Assembly: GCA_905183005.1 (NCBI GenBank)
Contig: CAJJDO010000024.1
Coordinates: 249,083-313,082, forward strand
From: Paramecium pentaurelia
Lineage: Eukaryota > Ciliophora > Oligohymenophorea > Peniculida > Parameciidae
Direction of reading: 5' to 3'
DNA length: 64,000 nucleotides
Positions 35,901 through 47,875 of this stretch are shown piece by piece; positions within the stretch are counted from its first letter, which is position 1, and each line of letters begins with the position of its first letter. The notes below the pieces were generated by a model. The model was given only the letters and a program-made list of their open reading frames with translations, searched no databases and was not told the origin of the DNA. The translations under genes were made by a program, and so were the position numbers.

Positions 35901-38900
35901 TACTAAACAATGCAGTTCCAATATGTGATAACATCAATACTTTATCACCTATATTTTTAGCATCATCTTCTCCTTTATTTGATGTCAATCTATATATTAC
36001 TTGATTTGGTCTAACTTGAGTTTTAAACCATCTAAACCATAAAGACACTGAATATTCTCTTGCTTCTTATTCAATTGTCAATGGATTTGCAATTTTAAGA
36101 TTTTAAGCATCTTATTTACCAGCAACTACTTCATATTATTTTGTAATAATATTAATCTCTGGTTTTGGATCTTTATTCTTAATTCTAGCCAAAATTCCTT
36201 ATTTATTTTCAATAAATGCTCCAGGACCAAGATTAAATCTAACAGTTGTAATTTACCCATTAAAATTTGGATAAAACTTTCCAGCATGACCAATTGTTAA
36301 TTATAAATAGTTTTACAATAATGTATGGATAACATCCATCTAAATTCCTGCAGTTATATCATTATATGATGTAAATGCTACAGCATGACCTAGAGTCTAT
36401 GAAATTCTCTTATAACTGAAATAAAGGTAGGTCCATTCACTTTCAGATTCTAATAAATAAGGAATATTTCCATTCACATTATTTGAAGGAGGTTATACAT
36501 TATAGGTTGAAAAATGGTGGATTCCTTTTCCTTATAAAATCAAAAGAACTCTATCTCCAGGTTACTCAAAATCTTTATAATCCTTTTAATTTGTCAATCT
36601 GGCCAATCCCATCCATTATGGTTATGAATACAAAATACCCTTTTATGCAAAATGCTAGAATCTGGCCCAAAATCCAAAACCATATTCACTAACTCCATGA
36701 AGATGTAATTTTTCACTTTACTCAAATTAAACATGTAAAGGTACATCCTTTTCATTAGCAGCACATTCTATAACTTACTCTACATGTTGAGCTTCTTATC
36801 CTGCTTATTATAATTTAACATGATCAGTTCCACTCACAAATCCAAAGTGTACTTTGATATTTTCGTCAGAATCAAAATTACCTTCCCTGTATGAACCTTC
36901 TCCAACATTAATTACCCATGTTTTCATCGATCCTATGAATTTTTACTCCTCTGATGAAATAATTACTGAAAATACTGCAACATAAAAATGAGTAATTTAA
37001 TCTTAACTAAATTTGCTATCTGTGAATGTAAACTTCACATAACCAAATGTTTTTTTCAATAATTAAGAATAACCATAGTAAATATATGTCCATTAATCCC
37101 AATATTCTCCAAGTGACTACTCTTTAGTAACAATTCCAGAACAATCATCTCCTTTACAAGAATATGTATTAAAATTATAGGCCAAATCTGATCGTAATAT
37201 TTAAAGAGTTTATTCAAATTTTCCATTCAAATCAGCAAGCCTTTTTTGAGCAAAGGAAGCAATAGGAAACACTTTACCCATTTTCTATATACCACTCCAT
37301 TTCACCCATCCTGAAATACTATATTCTTTAATTCCTTAGAATTTATCAAATTAGAATTTTTGGCTTGGTTGTTCAACTGGGAGTCCAATTAATTATTAGG
37401 TTTATCTGCTTATAGGACGTATTTATGCTTTATCAGGTAAAGTATTTTATGTAAATAATTTGAGTTATTCTGCTGAATTAAAGAAAGCTCCTGGTCCAAT
37501 TTAGCTTTGTATTTTGCACATTTAACCATTAAAGAAAGGTGCTTAGCTTTTTCCAACTACAAATTCTACATACTCTAATAAGAAATCATGCAAAATATCA
37601 AAAACTACTTCCTTAATTTCTCCTTCAACTCCAAATTAAACATAACCTTTAGCTATACCCTTATTTGCAACTCTTTTATAACCAAAATAAACATAATTCC
37701 ATGAACCTTCTATGTCATCAAATTTAATTTCATCTTTTGCTTTGTAGGTATAAAATTCATAAGCTTCTTTACTTAATGTAACTGCCAAAGTTTGATCCTT
37801 CTCTTAAAGAGGTCTTTTATTAGCTCTCTAGAGCTTTCCATCAACTTATTCAATTAAATATGGTGCTGTTCCAAATCTAGCTATATTATGAACAGCACCT
37901 CTTTGGACTAAGAATTTAGGTAAAGTCTACAGCCATCTAGTCCATAAACCAAATGAATATTCACTCTAGCCATTAAGTCTCAATTTATTATCATCATGAA
38001 TTAATATCTTATCAACTAAAGGTTTATCAGAATCATATTCAGCATCTCTAATGACATTTGGATCCTATGCATCATCCTAAAATTAAATTGGTTTGACTAA
38101 TTGATAGACACCAATAGCACCATCTCCATAGAAAAATTATTAACCAAAATTAAGGCTCTACTTAAATGCTCCTGGTCCCAAATATACACCAACGTATCCT
38201 ATTTTACCATTAAATGATGAAATTTAATCATCACCTCCAATAGTAAAATGCAATTTAGTTACAAGTTTATGTTGAACAGGATCAAAAATAACTTCATCAG
38301 CTTTTCCTGGTCTGATTAATGCTCCATATGCTTTTATTTTATCGTTATCATATCCAAAATAAACATAAGTCCAAGTATAATTTGGTGCTTCTACTGTTTT
38401 AGATATATATGGTGTTCCTTTTGCTTTATTTCCTTGAATTGTATAAGTATTAAAGTAAACTGTGCTTTTAGCTCCTCCCCCATATGTATAATGAACTTCT
38501 AATGAACGATCTCCTAATACTCCTTTATTTGGCTACTTTTTGTCAGTTGATCTCAAATTAAATATTTAGAATGTATTTGATTCATCAACTTTTAAATCGT
38601 CTACCCATCTAAACCATCCTGCAAAAGCATACTCCTCAATTATTAGATTTGATTCTTATGGATCTAATACAAGAGCATCATCTTTATTATTTGCTACAAA
38701 GGTCTTTGGAGTTGTTAAGATCTCTAAATCAGTTAAACTGCTAACTGCTTGAGGAGCATTACTAATTGTTTTTATGATCTGATTTATTTTTTCTTCACTA
38801 TCAATAAAAGCTGGAGCATCAATATCATAAAAGATATTTGCAAATTATCCATTAAATCCCTCATATGCAAAATGTTTTCCTCCTATTATTAATTTAAAGT

Positions 38901-39922
38901 AGTTAGGAGGCACATGTTAACAATTGATTTCAGTCTTTAAAACTTTGCCATTATCACCATATCCTACTACATACCCAACAGCTGCCCTTTTTGCCAAACT
39001 GTAGGAAAATGTAATGAAATACCACATGCTTTCTAATTCTTCATTCAAGGCTACTACTTAATCCTTTATTTTCTTTTTATCACCATGATCATATGTGGAA
39101 AAGACAAAAGTATTTTCTAATAAAAACACTGATAGGGTTCTATCTCCATAAAATGTATAATCTTTATAATCCTAATTTGAAGTTAATCTTGATATAAAAT
39201 AATATTTTTGAGGTTATCTTGAGTGTTTCTTTGGGAAGTTATCAGTGTATCTTAACCAAAACCCATATCCATACTCATCAGAATCTTAAAGCATTTCTCT
39301 ATCAGCAAATTCATATTGTTCTGCTGGTTCCCCATCAAAAGAACTTTAAACATATTTAGTTGATACAGGTACGACTACTTTTTCTTTTGCTGGTCTTGTA
39401 TTAACTTTATGTTTTGGAGGTACATACTATGTTGGTTCATTTGGGTTATATTCTTCCTTAATAGAGGTAATCTTTATTGATTTTTCAAGATCATGCCCTT
39501 CTATTTTCTATTTTGGTTTTTCATTTTAGCCAATCCCTAATGCTTATTTTTCATCCTTTAAGAGATCTTAAACAACACTACCAATTGAACTTTCCTTAGT
39601 CTATTAATCTTAGGCTAATTTCTTAGAGTCTTAACTTTTATCTTCTTATTTTTTCTCTTCAGAAGGTTATTAGTTTTATTATTGTTATTATTCTTGTTAT
39701 TATGATGTTTAAGTATTCTACTATTATTTTTCTCCTTTAACCAATTATTCTTACTATTATTGCTTTTACTACTCTTATTCTTATTATTTCTGTTGTTAAT
39801 TTTATTGTTATTATTGCTAGTCTTATTATTATTATTATTGCTGATCTTATTATTACTATTATTGCTAGTCTTATTATTATTGCTAGCTTTATTATTATTA
39901 TTACTATTACTACTACTACTAC

Positions 39923-39979
<57 letters not shown>

Positions 39980-42900
39980 TACTATTATTATTATTTCTAG
40001 TCTTATTATTATTATGATTATTATTGCTAGTCTTATTATTATTGTGATTACTATTGAGATTATTATTAATCTTTGTTTTATTATTTTTCTTCAGGAATTG
40101 TATCGGTTTCTTTTTAGTCACCAGAAATTGGTTTATTGTTATCTTATTCACTTTCTGATACATCAGTTACATAATCCAAAAGATCATTCCAATTCGATAT
40201 CATTAAAGATCGTTGTTATTAAGGTTTTAATATGATACCAGATTATCTAAACACCTTATCAACTGGATCATATTCATAATATACAAATTTATCATCAAAT
40301 TCTTCATAAAAGATATCCTATTGATAATAATCTTCTATTAAGTTATCATCTTCATTATTGTTATCCGAAATCGTCAAATCAATAGAAGTATCACCAATAG
40401 CATTAAATAGTAATTTCTTTTGGGCAGATGATTTAGTTGTTGAAGAGACTAAAGTTTCCTTGCCATCTTCTGATACTTCAAATGTTTCCTCAGTTTCTTC
40501 CCAATATTCTTCTCCATCCCCATCTCCTCCAGATTTAGTTTTTACTTTTTTTTTTGCATCTCCAGATTTTTTATTTAAGGTCTTTTATTTTGTTCCTGAC
40601 TTTGTTGCAGATTTAGTTGAAGAAATTACTTTTTTTTATGGTTTTTTCTAACCTTTTGTTAATTTTGCTTACCTCTATTTACTTTTTCTAAGAGTCTTTT
40701 TAATAATTTTCTTAACTATCTTTTTACCCCCCTTGCCGTCATCAACTTCTTCATCTACTTCTAGATCAATTTCTTCAGATTCTTCCTATTCTTATTCTTA
40801 AGGATTTTAGACTTACTAACCTACTCTACCATCAACTGATGAGCCAACTCCTTCTGTTTTTACTACTTCTCCTTCCACAGCAGGTTCCTCATCATCAGGA
40901 GGTATTTCTGGAATAGATGGTTTTTCTTCTACTTTAGGCTCTTCAACTTTAGGCTCTTCGACTTTAGGCTCCTCAACTTTTGGCTCCTCGACTTTAGGCT
41001 CTTCAACTTTAGGCTCCTCGACTTTAGGCTCCTCAACTTTTGGCTCCTCCTCTTCACCTTTTTATTCTTCTTATGGTTTTATATCTTCTTTTTCATTTTC
41101 TTCAGGAGCTTCTTAATCTTCAGGTTATGGTTATTCTGGTACTTCTTCTTCTTCATAATTGATTGGAGTATCATCTTCCTCTCCTTATGGACATCCATCT
41201 TCATCATAAATATTTGTTGAACCTGATCCAAAACCTTCATTTTCAATTATTTTTTTTGGTAAATCTTCCTTATAATTTGGATTACCTTGGAATGTTTCTT
41301 CATAATTTCCAGCATGTGAATTTGAACTTCCTATTGAATTAACAGTAACAGGTTAATTATTCAAATTATGAGTTATTTTAGCTGAAGAACCGTCAACTGC
41401 TGGAACATCTTTATAGTTAGGATTAGATTAAAATGGTTTATCCTAGTTTGCTGCTTGTTGATGAGAAGTTTATTTATCATGAATTGGATTAGATGATTCA
41501 GGTTGATCATATTTTCCAGGAGGCAATCTAGTGGAAGTTGATTTATTTTCATCATGTATAAGATTTCCTTATAATGATTTTTCTTGATTAATTGTTTACT
41601 AATGGGCTGTTTAATGATCATAAAGAGGATCAGAAGATTCTGGTTAATCTGATCTTCCAGGTGGTAATCTAGTTGATTGTTATTTATTTTCTTTTTGACC
41701 TTCTTAATAATTTGGATTAGATTAGAAGGGTTTATCTTGATTAGCAGCTTATTAATGAACTGATTATGTATCATGTTTTGGATCAAAGGATTCTGGTTAA
41801 TCTGATCTTCCTGGTGGTAATCTAGTTGATTGTTATTTATTTTCTTTTTGACCTTCTTAATAATTTGGATTAGATTAGAAGGGTTTATCTTGATTAGCAG
41901 CTTATTAATGAACTGATTATGTATCATGTTTTGGATCAGATGATTCTGGCTAATCTGATCTTCCTGGTGGTAATCTAGTTGATTGTTATTTATTTTCTTT
42001 TTGACCTTCTTAATAATTTGGATTTGATTAGAAGGGTTTATCTTGATTAGCAGCTTATTAATGAACTGATTATGTATCATGTTTTGGATCAGATGATTCT
42101 GGCTAATCTGATCTTCCTGGTGGTAATCTAGTTGATTGTTATTTATTTTCTTTTTGACCTTCTTAATAATTTGGATTTGATTAGAAGGGTTTATCTTGAT
42201 TAGCAGCTTATTAATGAACTGATTATGTATCATGTTTTGGATCAGATGATTCTGGCTAATCTGATCTTCCTGGTGGTAATCTAGTTGATTGTTATTTATT
42301 TTCTTTTTGACCTTCTTAATAATTTGGATTTGATTAGAAGGGTTTATCTTGATTAGCAGCTTATTAATGAACTGATTATGTATCATGTTTTGGATCAGAT
42401 GATTCTGGCTAATCTGATCTTCCTGGTGGTAATCTAGTTGATTGTTATTTATTTTCTTTTTGACCTTCTTAATAATTTGGATTTGATTAGAAGGGTTTAT
42501 CTTGATTAGCAGCTTATTAATGAACTGATTATGTATCATGTTTTGGATCAGATGATTCTGGCTAATCTGATCTTCCTGGTGGTAATCTAGTTGATTGTTA
42601 TTTATTTTCTTTTTGACCTTCTTAATAATTTGGATTTGATTAGAAGGGTTTATCTTGATTAGCAGCTTATTAATGAACTGATTATGTATCATGTTTTGGA
42701 TCAGATGATTCTGGCTAATCTGATCTTCCTGGTGGTAATCTAGTTGATTGTTATTTATTTTCTTTTTGACCTTCTTAATAATTTGGATTTGATTAGAATG
42801 GTTTATCTTGATTAGCAGCTTATTAATGAACTGATTATGCATCATGTTTTGGATCAAAGGATTCTGGTTAATCTGATCTTCCAGGTGGTAATCTAGTTGA

Positions 42901-43561
42901 ACCTTAATATTCATTATCGTAAGACCAACCACACTTGTTTTTTTTGTTTTTAAGTTCTGTTACTTTTTCTTATAGTTCAGCACTACTTTAAATCCCTTAA
43001 CACTCATTTAAGTAGATGGTTATTTATTTTTCCATAATTGACAATTGACTTACTATTTTATCTGCCATCAACCCTTTTTCCTAAACATTGGTTATTGCTG
43101 ATAGTTTTTTCATCTATTATAAGACCTCATCAATGTTAAATTAAGCCCATTAATTTTTTATTTCAACCATAGAAATTTCTCTTATTGAAGCTGAAAGACT
43201 CTGAGTTATTTAGATAAACATATCTACTTAAGTTTAATTAAAGTACCTTATTATGCACCATCTATATATTTAGCTTTATCTACTAATTTAATTATTTATT
43301 CAATAATTGTTAAATCCTTCATTAATTGTGGTTTTCGATCTATAATATCTGACCATTTTGATAGTTCCAATATAATAAAGTCGTAAAATTTCGGATCCAT
43401 TTCACATGTAAACCGATTAGGACTTAGATGTATTGCTTCTTAGAATTTTAACTCTAATTTTTGTTAGTTAAAAGAATACCTCTTCCTAAAGAAATCTAAT
43501 TTTCCAAATCAGAAGAGTTTGCAAAGACAATAAGTAGCAAGACTAATGAAAATTTATTCAT
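32942..43561 (-). CDS. giant secreted repeat protein (about 3,515 residues)
   Basis: Starts at ATG 43561 with a signal peptide (MNKFSLVLLLIVFANSSD). Three introns (26, 23 and 23 bases) give a whole codon number. Order: helical N-domain to about residue 190; eight near-identical 51-residue repeats and two diverged ones (about 195-700) built on DPKHDTQSVHQQAANQDKPF and STRLPPGRSDQPES; an acidic part with (VEEPK)n at about 820-860; a Lys/Ser linker; polyglutamine at about 1150-1270; then ten repeats of about 210 residues, each with EYS-x-G-x-W, GDR-x-L, W-x-YVYFGY, FNG and GPGAF blocks, like LamG/concanavalin-type jelly rolls. No C-terminal anchor was seen. Probably a cell-surface, cyst-wall or secretory-granule protein. 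The repeats suggest sugar or ligand binding by analogy only. Confidence 0.88.
33520..39280 (-). repeat. ten degenerate repeats of about 640 bp (LamG-like domains)
   Basis: The block starting EYS/EYG recurs at roughly 39265, 38620, 37955, 37312, 36680, 36047, 35450, 34805, 34180 and 33540, a spacing of about 630-650 bases. The repeats share EY-x-x-G-x-W, TYxx, W-x-YxYFGY and GxGAF landmarks but little else, so the duplication is old, unlike the 153-bp array in the same gene. Confidence 0.8.
39760..40075 (-). repeat. (TTA)n-type microsatellite coding polyglutamine
   Basis: A run dominated by TTA on the + strand, with scattered TTG and CTA units and a pure core at about 39920-39976. In the frame of the giant gene it reads TAA/TAG, that is, polyglutamine with a few Ser, Asp and Lys. 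Read in other frames it looks like polyasparagine or polyleucine, which are not the real products. Confidence 0.85.
40920..41055 (-). repeat. short tandem repeat coding (VEEPK)n
   Basis: A 15-base unit (minus strand GTTGAAGAGCCTAAA and variants) repeats about eight times. It gives a charged, Pro-spaced rod between the 51-residue array and the polyglutamine tract of the giant protein. Confidence 0.85.
41395..42930 (-). repeat. 153-bp tandem array coding 51-residue repeats
   Basis: Eight copies of 153 bases, some of them identical or nearly so, plus two diverged copies at the 41395-41690 end. Edge copies carry a few substitutions; central ones look freshly homogenised. In the giant gene's frame each unit is rich in Gln, Pro, Asp and Ser, consistent with an extended linker. 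The other minus-strand frame also lacks any stop throughout, because TAA/TAG are absent there too. Confidence 0.9.
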
Positions 43562-43628
43562 AATAAATATTATAATCCGTTTTTATTTATAATTAAAATA
43601 GTTACTTAATACCTATTGTGAAAAAACC

Positions 43629-44752
43629 TCATATTCTTTTTTATGATAAAGAAGTTCCAATATAAAGTGGAAATTTGATCAATATCATTTGTTAGGAAAG
43701 ATCTTAAGTTAGATAGCAGTGTAGTATTTTAGTTAATTTAAGAACTACATTATTATTGAATTAAGATTTCATTTTAATCTAAAATACTCATATAGAGAAT
43801 GTCTAATCTACTTATTTAAGGTTTTGGAAATATTAATAAATTAGAATTTTATGTCTAATTAGTATTAGTTAAAAGTGAAAATTTACAAATTTTATTATGG
43901 AATTCTACGATTTCAAGTTTTTATTTTTTTCAAGAGGAATGATAGATGTAATTTATGATTTAATAATTGAATGCAATTAACTTTTAATTGTATTAATTTA
44001 TTTTTAACAATTTTTTCTTACAGCTATTTGATTTATTGAATAAATTATTAGTAATTCATCATCTTTGATTCTCATTTATGGTAAAGCATACTTTCTTTAT
44101 AAAGTATTATATTAACTATTTAACTAAAACTTGATTCCTTAACAATTTAAAAAAGTATATTAATCTCTCAAAGCTGATAAATAATTGAAGGGATTTTATT
44201 TAAATTTTATTTTGAATTAATATGGAAACATTAAAAGATGAGAAATGATCTATCTTAAGGGGTTTCGTTGTTTTTACCACTTTTATTCTTTATCTTTAGG
44301 TGAAAATCAATTTTTTGTATATACTAATTACATTTAGATATCGTTTATATGAATGATATTTAGATATTAGAAACTTGTTTTCATTTGATTAAAACTAAAA
44401 TCAGTTTCTGAGCAATAAATTTTTTCTATTAAATCTCAAATTTTTATTGGTTTTAATACATAATTCCCTTATCATTTATTTAATTCCTTCCAAAAAGATT
44501 TCTGAGGAAAAAACAAATTACTTGAACTCTATCAATTATTTTTATAGTTATTTTATTATTATCATTAGATAAGTAAGACATTTAGCCTAAACTTAAATTT
44601 CTAATAATCAATACTAACCAAGTTTTTTATTCAATAATATAATTATGAATATCATTATTATATATGTAGACTTAGACAAATATTATGTTGAAGTCTAAAC
44701 AAGTTCTTTATTTTATTATTTTACTAATTTCAAGATATTAGCTTTTTATTAA
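43629..44752. other. region without a secure gene
   Basis: On the minus strand several TGA-free stretches can be joined by intron-like segments and end at a TGA at 43631-43629. Their composition (Ile, Leu, Asn, Lys, Gln) is what random A+T-rich DNA gives under this code. I do not call a gene. Confidence 0.35.
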
Positions 44753-45896
44753 TCAATCTCTTAAGATTATATGGATTGAATCATCATCACTTAAATTTCT
44801 CGAAGGAATATATTTTTTAATTATAGTGCTATATTATTAAGTCTACTCAGCTAAGTCTCTTTAAGCTAACAACTTTATAAAATTATTGAAATGTATATTA
44901 TTTTAATTTAAGTATGATATGATAGGAAAGGAAGTTTTTATCTTATTATTTCTATCATTAATTTAATTATGATGGTTGCTTTATTTATTAATCTTATAGA
45001 GCTTTGATAGTTTCTATAAACTCATCTGTATATTTTAACAAATCTCCTCTAAAAATTTCTTTGTCTTAATTCCTAATCATTTTTTATTGTCTCAAATCTT
45101 AATCTTTAAGCAAACATTAGTCTTTAAAGGGTTAATTAGCGCTCTTAGAATTATTTATTAATATGCTATTAGTGGAATTTAAGATTCTCCATTTAAATAT
45201 TCCTAAAAAATCCAAGTTAATTTTTATTATCTATATGGAACAAGTAATTAATTAGGATATCCTAAAGCAACAATAAAATTTCATACAACCGAAAAAAATT
45301 CATTTTTATAGGCGGCTGCTTCATCAGGTCTTAAACCTTTAGATAATTAATTTCTTTTCCTTTTGATTACCTGCTTAATCAATAAAAGTAACTTTTAACA
45401 GATAAGCTTATCTTAAACTTACATTTTGGCATAAAATTATGAAAATTTTGTTAACTTAAGAATTTCCAATAAAGACCTCAGATGTAAAAACCCTACTTTT
45501 CATTTCGAACTTTGGCTTCTTCTTAAGTAAATTTCAACATTTCCTTCTATATATTAACAATATTAGAATTAATATGTAAGGACTTCTCAATATTCTAAGG
45601 AATAAATAATAATTAATAAGAATCATATTTTCCAACATATCTAAAATTCGATTGTGTGTTGCATTAGAAACACTTCTTCCAAGCATATTTATATCTAACA
45701 AGATTACCTAATTGGGTAAATACTTATTTTATAATTAGTTTAAGTAAGAAAACCAAGTTTTTAGAACAATCTTCTTTCAACTTAAATTTTTAAGTTGAAG
45801 GAACTACTTAATTGATACGATTTGATTAAGGAATTCCATAGCTAACTTATATGTCTCAAAGGAAAAATCCTATTCAGATTAGATAATTAGGAACAT
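44753..45896 (-). CDS. hypothetical protein, tentative
   Basis: A five-exon model with introns of 38, 20, 25 and 26 bases sums to exactly 344 residues plus stop. Protein-like blocks include TQEEAKVRNEKS and KGLRPDEAAAYKNEFFSV, richer in Ala, Glu, Pro and Gly than random sequence here would be. It ends LSDDDSIHIILRD. The first intron is long for this genome. No family recognised. Confidence 0.42.
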
Positions 45897-46007
45897 AAAT
45901 GATATTTTTATTTAGTATTTTGTTTATGCTCATGGATAATTCCTCTAAATGAAATTAAAACAACTAAATATTTGAAATATATGCAAATAAATTAACTCAT
46001 AAGATTT

Positions 46008-46350
46008 ATGAGTGCCAGATTTTAATAAAATCTGAATGAAAAGAGTAATGCTCTGACCCATATTCACTCTTACAAAAGATACTTTAAGTCAGGAAAAGCA
46101 AGTCTGTTTTCTTGGGTTAAATCTAACTAAGGAGTTTATAACGGATATTATACTTGACACTTTGAGTTCCATGAATATCCTAGTGTGACATCTATAAGGA
46201 TATCGTGTTAGAAATATCATGTCCTAGAATCTTCTCATTTTAATGGTGCTTAGAATTTAGAAAGCTAGACTTCGGGAAATCAAAATAAAGAATAGGGTTT
46301 TAAACCTCATCTTAAGAAAAATTAAAAGATTAAAAAAAATTTTAATATTG
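46008..46350 (+). ncRNA. candidate structured RNA (or small gene)
   Basis: This patch is G+C-richer than its surroundings and shows consecutive helices: GAGTG (46010) with CACTC (46065-46069) enclosing the hairpins CAGATTTTA/TAAAATCTG and AGAG/CTCT; then CAGGAAAA/TTTTCTTG closing a 9-base loop; then GGATATT/AATATCC. A frame from ATG 46008 (MSARFQQNLNEKSNALTH...) is open except for one TGA at about 46150. RNA seems more likely to me because the helices are regular, but neither reading is proven. Confidence 0.42.
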
Positions 46351-46660
46351 ATATTAGAAGTTTATTTATTTGAAATTTTTAATAACCCACTGTCTATATT
46401 TATGATTTGCTTGTTGCCCTATTTTTGTTTGACATAATTTCCTATTACCAAAAATTAAGGTTGCATTTATGCAGACATTATAGATGATGTTTAACATGTA
46501 GGCTAAGGATCATTTGGAGAATATAATTTTGTATAAGATTCTCAAGTTTCTTTTTAATTCTGTTTGTTATTTTGTATAGGTGATATATTTGATGTTCAAT
46601 TTGGGTGAAATGAAAAGTCAATATTAAGAAATAAAGGTCTTTATTTCATTTTATTAATTA

Positions 46661-47206
46661 ATGTAACCAAAGAAATCGTTTCTTGCTAGTGCACCAGGAT
46701 CTAAATAATTCAATATAAAGTCGTATGAAAGGCCAGGATTTACTGAAGATGAAATTAAAGAAATCAAGGAAGCATTTGATATTTTCGATGAAGATGGGTA
46801 AATTATATCATTAATTTTAAGTGGTGGAGAAATTGATCCAAGAGAATTAAAGACAGTAATGGCATCTTTGGGATTTGCAACTGATGAACATTTGCTTAAT
46901 AATTTAATTGATATAGCTTAAACTAATAAATAAGATGGAAAAATAGATTTTGATGAATTTTTAGATCTTATGACTGTTAGATTATCAGATATCAAATCTA
47001 AAGAAAATTTAAAAGAAGTTTTTGATCTTTTAAAACCGAATGAAAAAGGTTGCTTATAATTAGAATCTTTAAAGCAAATTTGTCGAGAAGTTGGTGAAAA
47101 TATAGAGGAAAATGAATTGAATGAGATGTTAAAGCGAGCTGACTTTGATAAGGATGATGTGGTGAATTTCGAAGACTTTTATAAAATTATTACTTTTTAA
47201 AAATGA
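46661..47206 (+). CDS. centrin-like EF-hand protein
   Basis: 173 residues if the 24-base intron (gtaaatt...tttaag) is removed, 181 if retained; both stay in frame. The N-terminus is basic (MQPKKSFLASAPGSKQF). EF-hand 1 has a full loop, DEDGGGEIDPRE, but only after splicing. EF-hand 2 has an insertion (TNKQDGKIDFDEF), EF-hand 3 has lost its ligands (KPNEKGCLQLES), and EF-hand 4 is DFDKDDVVNFED. The order ERPGFTEDEIKEIKEAFDIF is typical of centrins. Expected at basal bodies, the infraciliary lattice or contractile fibres. Divergent compared with canonical centrin. Confidence 0.88.
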
Positions 47207-47457
47207 ACTGGATTTTCAAAATTTATATTATTATGATAAGTTTATATATAAAAAGTCTATGTTAATAATCATATAAATTTATTTATTACTTTTAATATCA
47301 AAAATCAATAGAACTTGAAAACCTAAGAATTATATCTTTTAAATATTTGTCCTGTCTTTTTAAGCGAAAAATTCATCCAAATTATTTAATTAATTGAATC
47401 AGCTTTTCAAAATTATCAATTCTGAATTTTTGTATTATAATTATAATAAAAACATTG
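47207..47457. other. intergenic, no gene seen
   Basis: A+T-rich spacer between the centrin and the next small gene. Confidence 0.4.
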
Positions 47458-47875
47458 ATGTTTAAAGTAGTAATTGATGATGCCTTCACTTCAGAAGTGT
47501 AAGTAAAAGAATTGAAAAAAAGCCCAATTAATTTAAAAATAGTGCGTGTGGAAGCGTATTACTTCATATAGTTGAATTTAAGTCATTTGTTGTAGGACCA
47601 GTACAATAATTGGCGGATTTTATTAAAGAACTTCTAATAAGAACTTGAAGAAGAATTACGTGAGATATAATTTAACTTCTAATCAAAATTTTGAACTTAT
47701 TCCATTAATTATTAATTTTGAAAAAGATATTTAGTATCCCATAATTAGTAAGATTATAAAATAACTTTAGATAACTTATTGTTCCCAAGAAAAGAATAAA
47801 GAATAAATTTAAGAATACTAAGAGGCTAATAGAAAATATAGGATGAAGAAATACTTATAAAGAATAATAAATTGA
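47458..47875 (+). CDS. small hypothetical protein with unresolved frame
   Basis: It begins MFKVVIDDAFTSEV. A 26-base intron starting GTGTGG would lead to LEFKSFVVGPVQQLADFIKE, which looks truly coding. Farther on, a different frame reads NFELIPLIINFEKDIQYP and ends KYLQRIIN before TGA 47873-47875. Between them, at about 47638-47655, the frame must shift by one base beside a repeated GAACTT word, and no intron explains it. Either a sequence error or a decaying gene. The layout recalls small thioredoxin-fold mitochondrial ribosomal proteins, weakly. Confidence 0.4.

Noticed and set aside
39615..40163. Polyasparagine and polyleucine open frames over the TTA repeat
   Set aside because: These are other frames of the same microsatellite. 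The frame continuous with the flanking giant gene gives polyglutamine.
41395..42930. CRISPR-like array or satellite
   Set aside because: Units are contiguous with no spacers and are part of one open protein frame.
43629..44752. Multi-exon gene continuing from the hypothetical gene at 44753-45896
   Set aside because: Open stretches of 60-80 codons are expected by chance with only TGA as stop, and the residues are those of random A+T-rich DNA.
45200..45320. Kinesin-like (PYRxxKLT) or HSP70-like fragment on the minus strand
   Set aside because: The match is a few residues in a frame that breaks at once. The spliced model reads differently and lacks any motor or chaperone motif.
46010..46069. 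Hammerhead ribozyme (three-way junction)
   Set aside because: The conserved CUGAUGA and GAAA core is not present in the required places.
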